From Carallia brachiata (taxonomy: Eukaryota; Streptophyta; Magnoliopsida; Malpighiales; Rhizophoraceae): DNA of 64,000 nucleotides. Positions 45,274 to 57,937 of the stretch are shown here, in pieces. The stretch's first letter is position 1. Every line of letters starts with the position of its first letter. Made by a program: the position numbers and the translations under genes. The notes under the pieces are model-generated. The model was not told the DNA's origin. It did no database searches and was given only the letters and a program-made list of their open reading frames with translations. The stretch spans positions 3,545,480 to 3,609,479 of the forward strand of contig JADCRB010000043.1 of NCBI GenBank assembly GCA_021464245.1, given 5' to 3'.

Positions 45274-47937
45274 ACAGAACAGAAGGCAAAGCGATGGGGT
45301 TTTGATAAGGGTTTTTAGTATCATGAGTTGGGGTTCATGAATTCAAGTGACGAGGTTTTGTGGCGCACACAAAATTTAACAACTCTGATTAATGAGTAAT
45401 GAGAAAGGAATGAATATTTTGGTTGCGATGAATCCCAGTACTTTCCCTGCGCTTTTTAGGGCAGCTGACAGATACAGTAAGAAAAAAAAACGAAACTGGT
45501 CTACAACGTTAAAATTTCTTATCTAAGTACTTCCTAATGGGCCATCAATCCAGTTGCCAGGTACATGGAAGATTGTTCCAGGCAACTTGCAGCGAGAAAA
45601 GATTGACACAACCAAATCATGATGCCGACCAAAGTGACTCAGCGGTCTGGTCCATGAAAACGAACGGATATACCGACAAGCAAAATTATTGGAGCTGGTT
45701 TTAGTCCTCATTTCATCCGTCAAATTGTCAATGCGATCCCTATTATTTTTCATCTAGTAAGAGACCCATTGATTTTGAACTACATAATAATTAATTCTCT
45801 CTAATTTTTTTTGAACTTCACATTCTCACAATTAGAAATCAAGTTTTTCAGGCTGAAAATCTTAAATTTTAAGTACTGAAATATTTTTAAAAGGTGAAAT
45901 CCTTGTTATTGTTTCCTCTCCCCACCACCACAAATTTCCCACCATGAAAGCAGATTGCAATTTCGACTTGCTTATCAAATTTAAGCTTTCAGTACAAAAA
46001 TTTTTTGAGTTACGATTACCTGAATATCTCCCCTCAGAATATTCCTGAATTTAGAATCTACGAAATGAGAGATGCCAACGCTATTTCACTTAAGAATGGA
46101 TTCTTACAAGATACACACCATTGCATCAACTCAACCCTTCCATATTAGTACCATTTATTATTTTCTTTGTTTATGTTAGCATGTAACATTATTCTTATTT
46201 TTTATTTTTGTTTATTAAAATTAGTAGTTCAGCAATAAGAAAACAGAGAAAGTGAATACTAAATTTAAAATTCAAGCTCCAAACCTAAGAATTGGATGCA
46301 TACACTAAAAATAATTGAGTTTAAAGTGAGTTAACGTTAATGTTCAACATGTAATATTATTCTTGATTGAGAATATTAGTAATGTAATGCAAACCTGTCA
46401 TCGTGGCTGCGGCTATCTCAATTAATTGACTTGTGACTTCAAGTCTTTGCCATATTTTTTGACGATATGGTCGAATACGCCAATTGGTCTACGGAAATGC
46501 TCAAAGGATCTAAACGAAGTCCGAGTTACACATTAACAAAGCTAGCCGAAATTTTCTTGTTAAGTAGTCTGGAAAAGGCAATGGAAGTTGCCGCAAAAGT
46601 TGCAAAAGACTTGGAAGTTGGATTGGACAAGATTTAGGGTTGTGAGAAAACATCTTTGTTTATTCTGACTAGTTCAACCACTAAGTGATTAATAGCTTTG
46701 TCTTTGTATGAAAGACGATAGGTTTAAAGCCGTGCCAAATAAATTAATAAGGTTAAATACGATTAGTGAAACACTAGAGTGTAAGTTTATTTCTTATAAG
46801 TTGGTGTTTCTCACGTATATAATTATAATTTTTCATGGGAACTATAAATACTATCTTACTTTCTTATTTGAAAAGACCAAGACTAATGCAGTCAGTTTGA
46901 TTAAAAATGGATATATCCAAGCCGAAACGAGGAAATTGGGAGAGAATTAACCTTATGAGGCTTATCTGAATATTCAAACTCAGAAAATCATTGTGGGGAG
47001 CAAACTCCATGACCGAAGAGATACTTTCCAAAAACCAAACCATAGGATTTTTCATAGAAATAAGGTTTGAACCTCTAACTCTTAGAATCTCAATTTGATC
47101 AATAAATTGGTGCCAAACTTTCAATATTAATTTTACTCAAATTTATAAATTCAAATTATTAACGCTAATTCAATTACATAATTTAAGCGAGTCCCTCTGC
47201 CGAACCAGTCAACCTATGACTCTTCTCTTGCTTTTTGTCTCAGAAAACAATAATACAGTCCTATAATTAAAACTGTGGACATCTAGATCCCATTTTCAAT
47301 GCCGCCATGGATCCACAAACAAGAAAGTGTATTATTTATTTCGTGGGTTATTTAGTTGGTCGTGCTATGCAATGCATGTTGCCGTCATTCATGAAACCCC
47401 ACCAATATTACCAAACATGAAGCCACGTTCTCAACCCCCCCACTTCATGCCAAACCGCCCAAGTTCCACATGACTTTTCAATGTCCCAAGCTCCCAACAA
47501 GATTAATATTACAGATTAATAATAATAATAATAATAATAATTTTGCCTTGAATATTCCTAATTGATACTAAGTATCTTCTTTACTATCCTCAGTTCAACG
47601 TCCTTGAATCAAATAAATTGGCTCAGATCACCGGTGCAGAAATGTGGGGGTTGGAACTTGGGAATCTCCGGCTTTACGAATCTTAAAGTTGACAAGCGCA
47701 CCGTTAGCACCGTGTTAAAGTCTTCCTTATGTCCAATTCAATATGTTTTTCAACAATATTTTGCTTAATTATTTATTCTCAGGAACATTGAAACCTGAAC
47801 TAAAGACAGAATTAAAATACAAACAGGGACTTGAACATCATCAAAGACTTGCCCGAAACATTAAAGAAAGACTTTCACACCTAACTTTCAGCATGATATT
47901 AGACAATTGTCAAATGCAATCCTAATCAAATTACGCA
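45274..47937 (+). repeat. 2.7-kb tandem duplication, copy 2
   Basis: Direct neighbour of copy 1 without a spacer, beginning ACAGAACAGAAGGCAAAGCG. It lacks the two copy-1 insertions and has its own insertion at 46197-46348. Divergence is modest, so the duplication is older than the LTR elements here but not ancient. Confidence 0.9.
46197..46348 (-). mobile_element. retroposon-like insertion private to duplication copy 2
   Basis: 152 bases absent from copy 1, flanked by CATGTAACATTATTCTT (46180-46196) and CATGTAATATTATTCTT (46349-46365), a 17-bp target duplication with one mismatch. Read on the minus strand it ends in an A-rich tail (AATAAACAAAAATAAAAAAT), as retroposed sequences do. Confidence 0.7.
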
Positions 47938-50189
47938 GCAAATGTTAGATAATTTCAATGCAATCATAGCGTAAGATTCTCTAACTTTTAAAATTGCGAG
48001 AACATGCCTTCCGTAGCGCATGACATATAGATTAGTTGACGATGCTTTAATTGTGGAAGAAACATTTTATTGGATAACCCCATGCGCATTCTTTGGATTA
48101 TATTATTAACCATACATATGAAAGAGCCATGAGATAAACTTTGGTATGGTTAGCTGATTACGTGCATTGTATATCTGCATAATCTCAGAAACGTATCAAG
48201 ACGAGAATCTCATGGTCATTTAATTGAACCAATTAGCAGTCCAAAACATGCGTGGGAATTAACGAATTAGAACGGAAAAACTGTCGGAAGTAATTGTATA
48301 TAGTTTTATTTATGAGGAGAAATCTCTTTTAGCCAAGAATGGTCACGTTGTCGCCGCTTCTACTTGAAATATTGAAAACTATTTAACTTCAAGATTGTCT
48401 TTGTTGGTGATTAAATATGCTACGGACTTAATTGGATTAGATTTGAGTACTTTGAAATTAATTATAAAAAGTTACTTATTGTGGATCTTTTTATCTGAAT
48501 CTGTAGCAAGAAAATTGATAAGACTTGACTGTATAACAATACAACGAAGAACGAGTAAGCAATACGTGGTCTATTGTATTTGCTCAAAACTGTTTTGCTG
48601 CCAAAATTTTTCCAAATTGGATGTAAGATCTTAGTTAATTTTAAGACCAAAAGGTCAAGGTTGATTCCTATTTGCTAGTGCGTGTGAAAAGTATCTAATG
48701 GGTTATGGGTTTGTGGATGACAATCTGCGTGGCTGACACAAGAGATAATGTGCCTTGGAAGTCTTGCACCTTTAGCCGAATGTTCCCTTGTTTCATGTGA
48801 CACCGTTGGTGTTTATTTATAGATTTTAATCTGCACAATAGACACGCAACGGGAATCTTATTACATTCACTTTCCAAATCAAACTTTTAGTCATATATAT
48901 ATATATATATATATAATTAAATGTAATATTCCTCGTCTTGTTATCAATTATAAACCTTTAAATACTGTATTAAAATATATTAAAAGTCTAATTCTCAATA
49001 AAAATGATTTGTTGAATAAATTACATTCCACGTTCATATTCTTCACATTTGATTTAAAATCAAGTTTTTGACAAATTTAAATTGCCTAATAAGACTGTTA
49101 TAAAATCGTCTTTACTGTTTCATTATATAGTAAAAATATATCAAAAAAAATAAATAATAATATTTAATAATTTATTTTTTAAAATTTAATAATATAAATC
49201 ATTATTTATTAATTAAAAAATAAATAATAAATTTCATAATGTTTAATGATTTTATCTTTTTTAAGTTTAATACATCATTTAAAAGCAAATAGATATAGGC
49301 CACTGCTTGCCCGTTTCGTGCTCATGTTTACGTCTCAAAGTACAATTTCTGACAAAAAGAAAGTACCAATATTAGTTTTTTTTTTTTTTTTTAACAAAAA
49401 CCAATATTAGTTCAGTTGCGTGGTAAAGGGGAGATATACGCCATTACAACGTACGAAATCTAAACTAATTATCCAACATTTATTATTTAAGAAGACAATT
49501 TTGTGTTTAAAAAAAAAGTTTATGAAGACAATTTTGATCAGAGACAGATGCCACTTACTCATTAATTGCAGGACTATTTACGAACTCAAAAATAAAAAGA
49601 CATAATTTTAGAACTAAAAAAATTGTCGCACATAATTAATTATTTATATTTTATTTTTGTGTGTATATATAAATACATACCTCTGTAACATAAATTTTTA
49701 CCCAATTTAAAGATGAAATTTGGTATCATAAGTTAGAAAAACGAAAGTGGCCTCAACGCATCCTTTAACTATTTTATGTTTATTGTTTTTTTTTTAACCG
49801 AATTTTTAATTTATTCTATGCAGTGTAAAACCTAAAATCGAATGGCCCATTGATTATCCATTGCCAAAAGTAAAACCAGACTGCAGAAAGCAGCATAGAA
49901 CGATTAATAGAACTTTCTTGTACATGTACGGCAGACAAATGTTGTGAATTTCTCAACATTATCAATCAAATAGGGCCTTCCCAATCCTTTCTTGATCTTC
50001 TTTTCAATTTCAAGGCCCTCCATTTCTGATCTCTGAGTCAAAGATCAAATTTTCGCTAATTAACTCACCCTAATTTCATGCAAGTTAAAAACCCAAAAAA
50101 AAAATCGAAAAAAAAAATCTCAAGGACATTTTATCGAGAGCAGCCAGCATCACACGATTATTATTATTTTTTAAAATCAATAACCATGA
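47938..50189. other. AT-rich intergenic with (AT)n tract
   Basis: No gene recognised. An (AT)n microsatellite spans about 48893-48914. The right end is the 3' region of the minus-strand CML36-like gene. Confidence 0.55.
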
Positions 50190-50879
50190 TCATCTCTGGG
50201 GCTCCATCATACGAACAAAGTCCTCGAAGCACACGAACACATCCCCGTTTCCGTTAACCTCCGCAATCATTCGCCGGCAGTCCTCTAACGTGCAACGGTC
50301 GTCACCTAACGCCGTGAAGACGCGCAGAAGCTCCTCCGCCGTTATCTTCCCGTCGCGATCCGTGTCAAAGAACTCAAACGCCTCTTTTAGCTCTTCGGCT
50401 CCAGCCGGCTCCCAAGCAGAGCCGATCCGTGTCATCAGAGCCTCCACGCTGATGGGGCCCTCTCCGTCCCGGTCCACCTCGCCCAACATCGTCGCCACCT
50501 CCTTCCGGCTCGGCGGCTCGGGTCCAAGCCGGCTCAAGAAAGCCTCCATCTCTCTGGAGACAAAGCCATCGTTATCCTTATCCATAAACTTAAAGGCCTG
50601 AACCAACTCCGAATACATACCGCCAAGGATATCGGACCAGTCACCCGATATTTCCCGCAAAACACTGGTGGGCGTCCCGATACCGCCACCGGCGCCTCCT
50701 CCAGAACCGGGCTTTCCGTTGGAGACGGAAGCGTCACTGGACGAGAAGGACGACGTTGCGCCGGAGCTGAAGGAAGACGGGTCGGATCTGGAAACCGCGG
50801 ACCGGTCCTTCTTGGACCGGAAAAGACGTTTGGGGCTGAGCTTGAGGAGTCTGGGGTTTACCAACTTTAAGAGCTCCAT
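50190..50879 (-). CDS. CML36: calmodulin-like EF-hand protein, CML35/CML36 type
   Basis: An intact single exon of 229 residues. The basic N-terminus (MELLKLVNPRLLKLSPKRLF) followed by a serine/glycine-rich stretch is characteristic of the CML35/36 pair. Four EF-hand positions follow. EF1 (about 100-111, DKDNDGFVSREM) has Met at position 12 in place of Glu. EF2 (136-147) ends in Ala. EF3 (172-183, DTDRDGKITAEE) is canonical. EF4 (209-220) starts with Asn and ends in Asp. So only EF3 looks fully competent for calcium; EF1 may bind weakly. CMLs are calcium sensors relaying signals to target proteins. As I recall, the Arabidopsis CML36 locus (At3g10190) is next to PMT6 (At3g10200), the same neighbour as here. 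The start is fixed by the conserved N-terminus. Confidence 0.95.
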   Translation of the reverse strand: MELLKLVNPRLLKLSPKRLFRSKKDRSAVSRSDPSSFSSGATSSFSSSDASVSNGKPGSGGGAGGGIGTPTSVLREISGDWSDILGGMYSELVQAFKFMDKDNDGFVSREMEAFLSRLGPEPPSRKEVATMLGEVDRDGEGPISVEALMTRIGSAWEPAGAEELKEAFEFFDTDRDGKITAEELLRVFTALGDDRCTLEDCRRMIAEVNGNGDVFVCFEDFVRMMEPQR

Positions 50880-52239
50880 AAAGAGAAAGAACAGAAACCC
50901 AGATAAGGAAACAAGAAGAAGAGAAAGAAGAAAAGAAAGAGAAAAAGAATGTGGGTATTGAGTTCAGAAGCAGGACGGCAAAGGGGGTTAAATCGAGGGA
51001 GTTCAGTGATAGCCATTGCAGCTTCCAGGAAGGTTCCTCGTCGTGATAAATCAACTACTTTTGTGTTCCTTTTAATGGGTAATTTATTTATACTTGTTCA
51101 AAAATATATATATATATAAATAATATACGTGCCCTTGTACGTACGTCAATATTCTCCGGCCTTCTTTCTTTTAATAATGAGTTACTGTTACTGTTCTCGG
51201 AAAATAAAGCAATAAGTTACTGTTATTATGCCGTATTTAAAACACTCCGTCCTCATGTTTTGTTTGGTTGATAAGAGGTGATAAGAAAAAATAAAAATAA
51301 AAAATAGTATAGTAATAATAATATTATAATTGATAAAAAATAATAATTAAAAATTATAAAAAATAAATAATAATTTATAAAAAAATAAAAATTAATTATT
51401 CAAATTAATAAAAAATAAATTTATAAAATAAATAAACAGTTTTTACCTTTTTATTTCTTTTCATTTTATTTCCTATATTTTGCCAAATAAAGTATAAGTG
51501 AGAGATTTTGAATTTAAATATCGTCAGACACATATTTCAAGAGCGGAAGTTTCTTGTAGAGTTAAGTCTAGATCAAAGTTATTAGAATCGGATCGGTTAT
51601 CAAACTAAAAATATTAGTGAGTCAAGGTTTAATCAATTGAACCGATATTTAATAATATATATATAAGTAATTTAAAAAATAATAATTATAGATAGTAATT
51701 AAATATTAATTTTTCTAATTTTAAGGATGATATTAAAATTTTTAATTAAATTTAAGATTAAATTGAACTTTTTAATTAAATTTAGTACTCAAATTATAAT
51801 TTAGATAATATTTGGAGTCAAATTATAATTTATAAATTTTTTAATTTCATAAAATCAGTCCAACCGGTTAAGTTTTTACCAATTTTGACCGATTCTTGAT
51901 CAATTTTGATTGACTTTTTTCGGTCTGAGTCACCCCTCAAATTTTGCCAAAACTGACCCGAACCCCCGGTTAGTCACCAGTTCAACCGGTCTAAATGACC
52001 GGCCTGATCTAATTTTTACAACAATGATCTAGACCTCCTTAGTATGAACTTTACTATAATTATTTAGACTGTTTACACCATTAAAAAAAAACTTTGACTG
52101 ACCGTCGAAACATTGATCTTGCCCTCCTATTTTACAAACTTAAAAAAGTAAATAAATAAAGTAAATTATGGTTACTATCTTTTATGTTTTTATTAGCACT
52201 TAATCTTGTAAATTGAGCAAATGATATTGAGAGAGTCGT

Positions 52240-52354
52240 CTCTAATGTAGGTACGATAGATATTTAAATTAAATTAATTAAGAGTCTAATGAGGTCTCCC
52301 CTAATATCGATCCGATAGATATTCAAATTGACTTAATTGAGAGGCTAATGAGGC
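52240..52354 (+). repeat. two-unit tandem repeat
   Basis: CGATAGATATT(T/C)AAATT followed by AATTAATTAAGAGTCTAATG or its variant occurs at about 52254 and 52313, with a period of about 59 bases. Confidence 0.7.
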
Positions 52355-54728
52355 ATTTCGGATACTTGAGGCTCACCAAAAAAAAATCTAATCTAGACCA
52401 GAATTAATTATGTTATTATTAGTGAAAGTTTATCCTATTTAAAATTCCCAAAATATCCTCGAAAAGGCAAAAAGAAAAATCCTGAATTTTCGGGGACCGT
52501 GAATCCGTAAGAGAAAAAGTTTGCACTACTCCAACATTGCAGCAATAAGGAAAAAAAAAATTTACAAAAATTAAGTTGAAATTAATATTAAATATATTTA
52601 AAATAATATTAAATATGTTTATGGTTTCAATTTTTTTTTATAAAAAAGAGCGACAGTTGGATGGAGCGTCGCCAAATTGTAGGGGCATGTAATAGAGCCC
52701 ATTCATAAATGGAACCTTTTTTTTCGTCTTAATCAAGCACAAACTTTAATTTAGTTTATTTATATTAATTTGATCCTCAAACTTTGTTTTTTGTAACAAT
52801 TATTATATGTGACAGCATAATGAAGAAAAATTTAAACCTGAATTTATAGAAATTATATTCATTATGTACTATGAATTTCACATAATATTTGTATGTACAG
52901 GAGAAATTTTATGGCCCAAGTTCAACAGTAATTTGTTTAATGGGAATACTGTTATTATTTTATTGTTGAAAAATCTCAGCTCCCATCGACAATAATCAAA
53001 TGGTTGTTAAAATTCTAAGGTAATGCACGTAACAGAAAACAAAAAAAAAAAAAATCGTGTTGTTTGACCAAACAAAAGCAAAAAATCTAGGTAAGGTTCT
53101 TGATGCCGACTTAATCTCTGTGCAAAATTTTGTTTGAAAATCTTGTATATGACTGGTGAAATGGCGAGGAAACTTTTTCCTTTTGTGATAGTTATTTGTC
53201 TTTCCATAATTTTTTTTACCATTCACCTTTGTTTTTTTTTTCTCTCCATGATTCTCAAGTTGTTTAGATAGAAAATAAATAAAAAAATAAATAATGGACT
53301 ATAGTACGCAAATATATAATCTGTCACATAAAAAATATGTAATTAATATAATAATCTATATATTTTTTTTAAATTTAATACATTTTTCCAACACAATGGT
53401 CTAAATTTTTATATACTAATTTTATATCTATTATTATTTATCTACGTAATTTTTTTTCATAAAAAATAACGTGGGCGTACGATGATATGCAAGAAGCATA
53501 TTACTAGGCATTCTTAGATTTGCTTCAAATTATCACATCTATATATTCCTCTAAAGATTTGATATGTCAAGGAAGCATATATATTCCGTCAATGTCAATA
53601 ATGAGAATTGGCTTGGTCATTCGATCCTTGAGAATATTGGGCAGATATTCTAGGTACAACAAATTCAAAATTTTAATCTACAAAATAAATATTTAGAATT
53701 AAATTTTTTTTGGGTACAAAATATTTAGACTTATAATTACTATTATTACTTGAGAAACTTTGGATGGCGTGATTTAAAATTTCAAATTGTTGTTCGGTCC
53801 CAACAAAATTTTGCTAGGAAAAAAATGAGGAAGAGATTTGCATTTCGTGCCAAATAAAGAAGGCCTTTGTTGAGAAAGTTACCTAATTGATGAAAAAAAA
53901 AAGTGCGAACCACCTATACTTCATGGATACCTTGCAAAAGCAAATTAAAAAAGGAAAAAAAAAACTTTTTTCTTATACACTGCCGAAGTGGTGGGCAACC
54001 AAATATATTGTTTTTAACCTCCTGGCAATGACATGCTTCCTAGTCTTCTATATTGTTTTTTTGCCATTTTTTTTATAAATCTCACTATATAATTATATAT
54101 TATTAATAATATTAAAATAATTATATAGCCTATTTAATAATATTTAATAATTTATTTATTTTTTTAATTTTAATCGTTCAAAAGAATTTATTACTTTAAT
54201 TTCACTTGAAAAATTCTACAAAATATTTTCCTTTTTTCCGTTGACTTGTTGCTAAACAATCGACGGCCGGAAGTAAATCCATGGTCTCAAATGTCAATCA
54301 TGGCTGTCCACGAAACCTCCAACAATACGGCAAGTCATAAACATCTTCCAGCTGCAAGGCTGCCTACAGGTTATAAAAATTAAGTTGATTAGCTCCCAAA
54401 AACAAATTGCAAATGGGAATCCAAAATTTAACCAAAATGACACATACATGTTTACACTGATGAATGCCTGAATAGTGATGTCAGAGCGGACTCCATTCTT
54501 TTGGTTGTGATGATGATGATGATGTTTAACATGTTCGATATGCCGTAACACGCATTGATGGATTTTCTTAAGCGAGTAATCACTTATTTTCTAAAAAATA
54601 AAGATTAGACATAATCTACTAGTTGGCAGCGATGTAAATCGATCCCATTACTTATCTTCATAATCTCTCTCCCCTATCACCACTCTAACAGCTCTCTTGG
54701 AGGGAAAAAAAAAAAAGAAAATGGCCTT

Positions 54729-54832
54729 GGGTTTTCAAATGTGAAAATGGATGTGAGGATGTCCTAAATTCTTAAGTAATATCGTCAGAATGTGAATGGG
54801 TTTTCAAATGTGAAAATGGATGTCCTAAATTC
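54729..54832 (+). repeat. two-unit direct repeat
   Basis: GGGTTTTCAAATGTGAAAATGGATG, allowing an 8-base difference before TCCTAAATTC, occurs at 54729 and again at about 54798. Confidence 0.8.
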
Positions 54833-57800
54833 AATCCCAACTTAAGGTTTGCAATAATTGATATCATTAGACAATAACAACGGAGTTGAATAGCTTAGTC
54901 ACGGGATAATAGTGAAGACAAAAAGATGACACGTAATAAACGTACATCAAATGAGTTATCAATAAATTATGCACTGAAAAGAAGAAAATCAAAGATAACT
55001 TTATTGTAAAACTTGTCCGACATGGGTGTGCAGTGTGCTGTGCGTGTGCGTTTTGCGTGTTCGTATAGTTGTACTAGTGAATGATATGAAGAAACAGAGG
55101 GCAAACAGTTCCGCAATCCAGGCAAAGACCAGCGGGGCAGCTTGCAGCGCCGACTGCAAGTAGCACGCGGCACGCGGAAACAGTTGTAATCTGTGACCAC
55201 AAAAAAGGTCTCCCTTCAAAAGAGTGGGAAAAAGATATACGATACAGAAAATTATATATAAAAAAAGTTAGAATATAATATAATTAATTAATTAATATAA
55301 TTAAATATTTATTATTAATAATATAAATTAATTAGTCAATTATATTATTTTTTTTTACGTAATTTTTTATGTTCGTGTATTAAGAATCTCAAAAGTATCT
55401 AGAATTAAGAGATTAACAAGAATCTCTCAACAATGAGGTACATTCTAAGTAATTGCTCTCAAATATCTGTCCCTCCATCAAAAACTCAAACGAAACTTTT
55501 TGGTAAAGATGTAATTTTATCTTCCTAAATCTTCTCATAATTGTATTTAACATTGGGAATTATACTTATTAGAGACATTAAACAGTTGATTCGTCCAATT
55601 CCAAAGCGAATGCTTTCTTATTTAGTCTAACATAAAAACAATCCAACAATACAGCTGGAAATTCGTACTTGTCAGTACCACCCAATTTACCAGGAAAAAA
55701 AAAGGACAAGAAAAAAGCAAATAAAAGAGGAATACTGTTACCTCCGAAAAAAAAAACGCGAAATAGATTAAAATTTTTTTTTGTAACTAAGTACTTTTTT
55801 TTTTATAACAAAATATTGAATTTCTGTAATAAAAAATTATGTAAAAAATATTTTTAAATTTTATTATAATAATTTAATATTTTATTACACCAATAAATTA
55901 ATTAATTACACACAAAAAAATTTTTACATATATTTCACGTTTTTCTCTTTCCATCCACCTATTTTTTCTAAAAAAAAAAAAAAGAGAAAAGCCTTTGTCA
56001 GTGACAGCCCATAAAGGTTGAGGCCTAATAGTCTCATCCTCAGAGCTTCTCCACCTAAGTGGACATCATTGGACCACACTAGCAAGCAATCAATGGGCGC
56101 CACATTATTTATTGCAATTGTCTGTGGTCAAGTGGGGAAAGTGAAATTGTGCTTTGACCTTCTTGGTATCCATTCCTTTTTCATTTTTCTTCTTTTGTCT
56201 TCCAATGAGCGTGCCCCCAGGACAAACCCCTGTTGAGTGTTGTCTTCCCAACCCATTTTGTCTTTACTCTCATCAAGCAATCAAAGCAGGGAAATTCTTT
56301 TTTTTTTTTTTTCCTTCAAAAAATAATGAAAATTCCAACCAAAGAAAAAATTTGGTGGCACACTTTAATAATACGAAATAGTTAAATAGAATGTATGTTT
56401 ATATATGGTCTGTTAAAAATTAGCTACTAATTGTGTCTCTAAGCAAATGGGAGATGTTTCTTCTTTTCGTAGCCTTTTCTCGAGAAAGCTGTTAAAACGT
56501 GCATGACACTTCAAGGAAGAATGATCACTTGTAATCACGCGGAATTTGCGTAATCGCAGGACTAGAGAGATGTATACGTGGGCCATAATTCCCATTTTGG
56601 AACAAATTTTCAGTTCAGTGTCATATGTGCAGATTAGTCATATGGAGCCATCTATTGCAAATTAAATTTATTTCAGTTAAGAGAATGTAAAAAAACAAAA
56701 AGCTACGCGAATTCACACAAACCAGGAAAAAATAAGGGACCCACCATCAAGACTTTTTTTTTTTTTTTTTTTAGGAATCCATTAAGATCTATTTTTTACT
56801 TTTAATAAAATAAACCAAGCAACGTGAATTTCAGTTTTTGACTCTTATATATATATATTGACTGTTTATATCGAATTCAGTTTTTTGGCCAATTCAATGA
56901 CGGATGTGTTTCAAAGCATGTGGAAAACGAAATGTTCATGTGAAAAGGCTGAAGTTTTTCTTGCATAGTGGCGAGGCCGGCTGTACAATGCCAAATTTGC
57001 CATGGACTCTCACTACCTATGACAACAATAAAGTATAATAATATTGCAGACTTTTTAAGCATTTTCCCTTTCTTTTGTATAATTAGACGGTTTGACAAAG
57101 TAATAACGATTTTAAAAAGAACAAAGAAAATACACAGTAACCCACTCAATGTTAAAGTTAACCTCATCAAATAAAGTTAGTGGACTGTTCTAACTACAAC
57201 GATAATGAGCAGCTTCTGGAGTTGAAAATTGTCCAAGTAATAACGTGCACTTTACCACATTCATACAATACATTTCTTTTGTTTTCATCCTTTTCTTTTT
57301 TAATTTTAGAACTAGTAGCCCAATAATTGAAAATGTAGATAATAAGAGAAAAATCTGAGATTCGAACCGCAAAGCCATTATTTTCAACTACTTCATTTAT
57401 TACTGACTCTTCATTTTTGTTTTCTAATTATGCGATTGAATTAAGTGCCCTAGTCAAATTTTATATCAGTTCGCATTGCAAGCTAGAGGCATTCATTGAT
57501 AGACCTCAACAAAGAATCCTGAATAATTCCATCAACCAGTATTGCTACAACAATGATGTCAGCCATGATGAATAGTCTGAATGAGACTGGCCACCAACTC
57601 CAGAAACCCCGTCCCTGAAGAATGTGGCAAACAGACATCATGCCGGCACACGCGCACACAGAGTGATTGGCAAAAAAAAATCTATTTCACATATCAAACT
57701 GGAAGTATGATAATGATAACAGTTATATGGATTTGTGCGGGCAAGATCAGTATACATCATGCTGACACTTAACGTGTTCAGATAATTCAAAATGCTTATA

Positions 57801-57937
57801 TGCGGAACTTTGATCTTTTTATAGACCTCAAACTCTTAAACCTTGCGTTCATGCAACACATAAGGTCTTAACTCACCTGGAACCTTGGAATCAACCGGAA
57901 AGCTTGTTTGCCACAGAAGCACAAACATTCGGAAAAA

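Larger units (their letters stand above)
50961..57937. other. 7-kb AT-rich intergenic region
   Basis: No gene recognised. Two small direct repeats are noted separately (52240-52354, 54729-54832). The rest is A/T tracts and short open frames without protein-like features. The left end is the promoter of the CML36-like gene. Confidence 0.55.

Noticed and set aside
44230..47090. GGTTTGAACC words in both duplicate copies, resembling a tRNA T-arm
   Set aside because: No acceptor stem or anticodon arm at the right spacing.
54967..55219. Two overlapping minus-strand open frames of about 75 codons
   Set aside because: Shifted frames of the same stretch, no start context, no conserved motif.
57200..57400. 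GATTCGAACCGC near 57359 as a possible tRNA
   Set aside because: A cloverleaf cannot be drawn around it on either strand.
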